Of a stretch of 5,830 bases of DNA, positions 5,821-5,830 are shown piece after piece. The notes beneath the pieces are model-generated. The model had not been told where the DNA came from. It did no database searches and was given only the letters and a program-made list of their open reading frames with translations. Position 1 is the stretch's first letter; the number at the start of each line of letters is the position of its first letter. This DNA comes from an uncultured Treponema sp. GTDB taxonomy: Bacteria > Spirochaetota > Spirochaetia > Treponematales > Treponemataceae. The stretch covers positions 1 to 5,830 of the forward strand of contig CALDWC010000082.1 in NCBI GenBank assembly GCA_937923945.1, written 5' to 3'. The position numbers were made by a program, and so were the translations under genes.

Positions 5821-5830
5821 ATGAGCGCTT
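5821..5830 (+). CDS. Possible start of a divergent gene running off the right edge
   Basis: AGGA (5814-5817) precedes ATG at 5821 by three bases, and the frame continues M-S-A to the window end. Three codons cannot identify anything. The spacing is short for a Shine-Dalgarno and the only -10 candidate (TAATAT at 5793) has no good -35. It is listed because it would make the 128-bp gap before it a divergent promoter region shared with the MATE gene. Confidence 0.25.

Noticed and set aside
5741..5830. Three GCGCTT copies (5741, 5756, 5825) upstream of the MATE gene as an operator
   Set aside because: The copies are short, irregularly spaced and one lies in the possible divergent coding start. 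The first two form a mirror-like rather than inverted pattern, so chance is a sufficient explanation.

Overview
The window looks like chromosomal DNA from a host-associated treponeme (Spirochaetota). This rests on protein character: a treponeme-like MraY with an H-D-H motif, a spirochaete-type chemotaxis receptor signalling domain and a Tyr/Glu-rich secreted protein of a kind I associate with Treponema. Base composition is moderate (low 40s % GC by eye), closer to the higher-GC oral treponemes than to T. denticola. The species call is inference.

Left part, plus strand: bases 2-295 are the 3' end of an HD-domain phosphohydrolase gene, closed by a strong intrinsic terminator (308-343). Immediately after it lies an open frame (378-1055) for the C-terminal half of a methyl-accepting chemotaxis protein. 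It keeps the hairpin tip and returning helix but lacks the sensor, HAMP domain and most of the ascending helix, and has no visible promoter or good ribosome binding site. I read it as a truncated remnant.

Middle and right, all minus strand, in transcription order: a MATE-family multidrug/Na+ antiporter (5692-4319); mraY, the lipid I synthase of peptidoglycan synthesis (4217-3159); a GT-B family 4 glycosyltransferase (3117-1900), 41 bp downstream of mraY and probably in the same operon; and a secreted protein of unknown function (1761-1150). The secreted-protein gene is bracketed by two same-orientation copies of an 86-87 bp repeat (1056-1142 and 1796-1881) with imperfect inverted ends and internal hairpins.

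The first genes of the minus-strand transcripts lack a Shine-Dalgarno sequence and have promoter-like boxes so close to the ATG that their mRNAs would be leaderless or nearly so. The internal operon gene has a clear AAGGAA. No CRISPR array, tRNA, rRNA, integrase, transposase or obvious defence system is present. The most interesting items are the repeat-bracketed gene, the truncated chemotaxis gene at a possible recombination joint, and the leaderless promoter layout. I see no convincing new multi-gene system.
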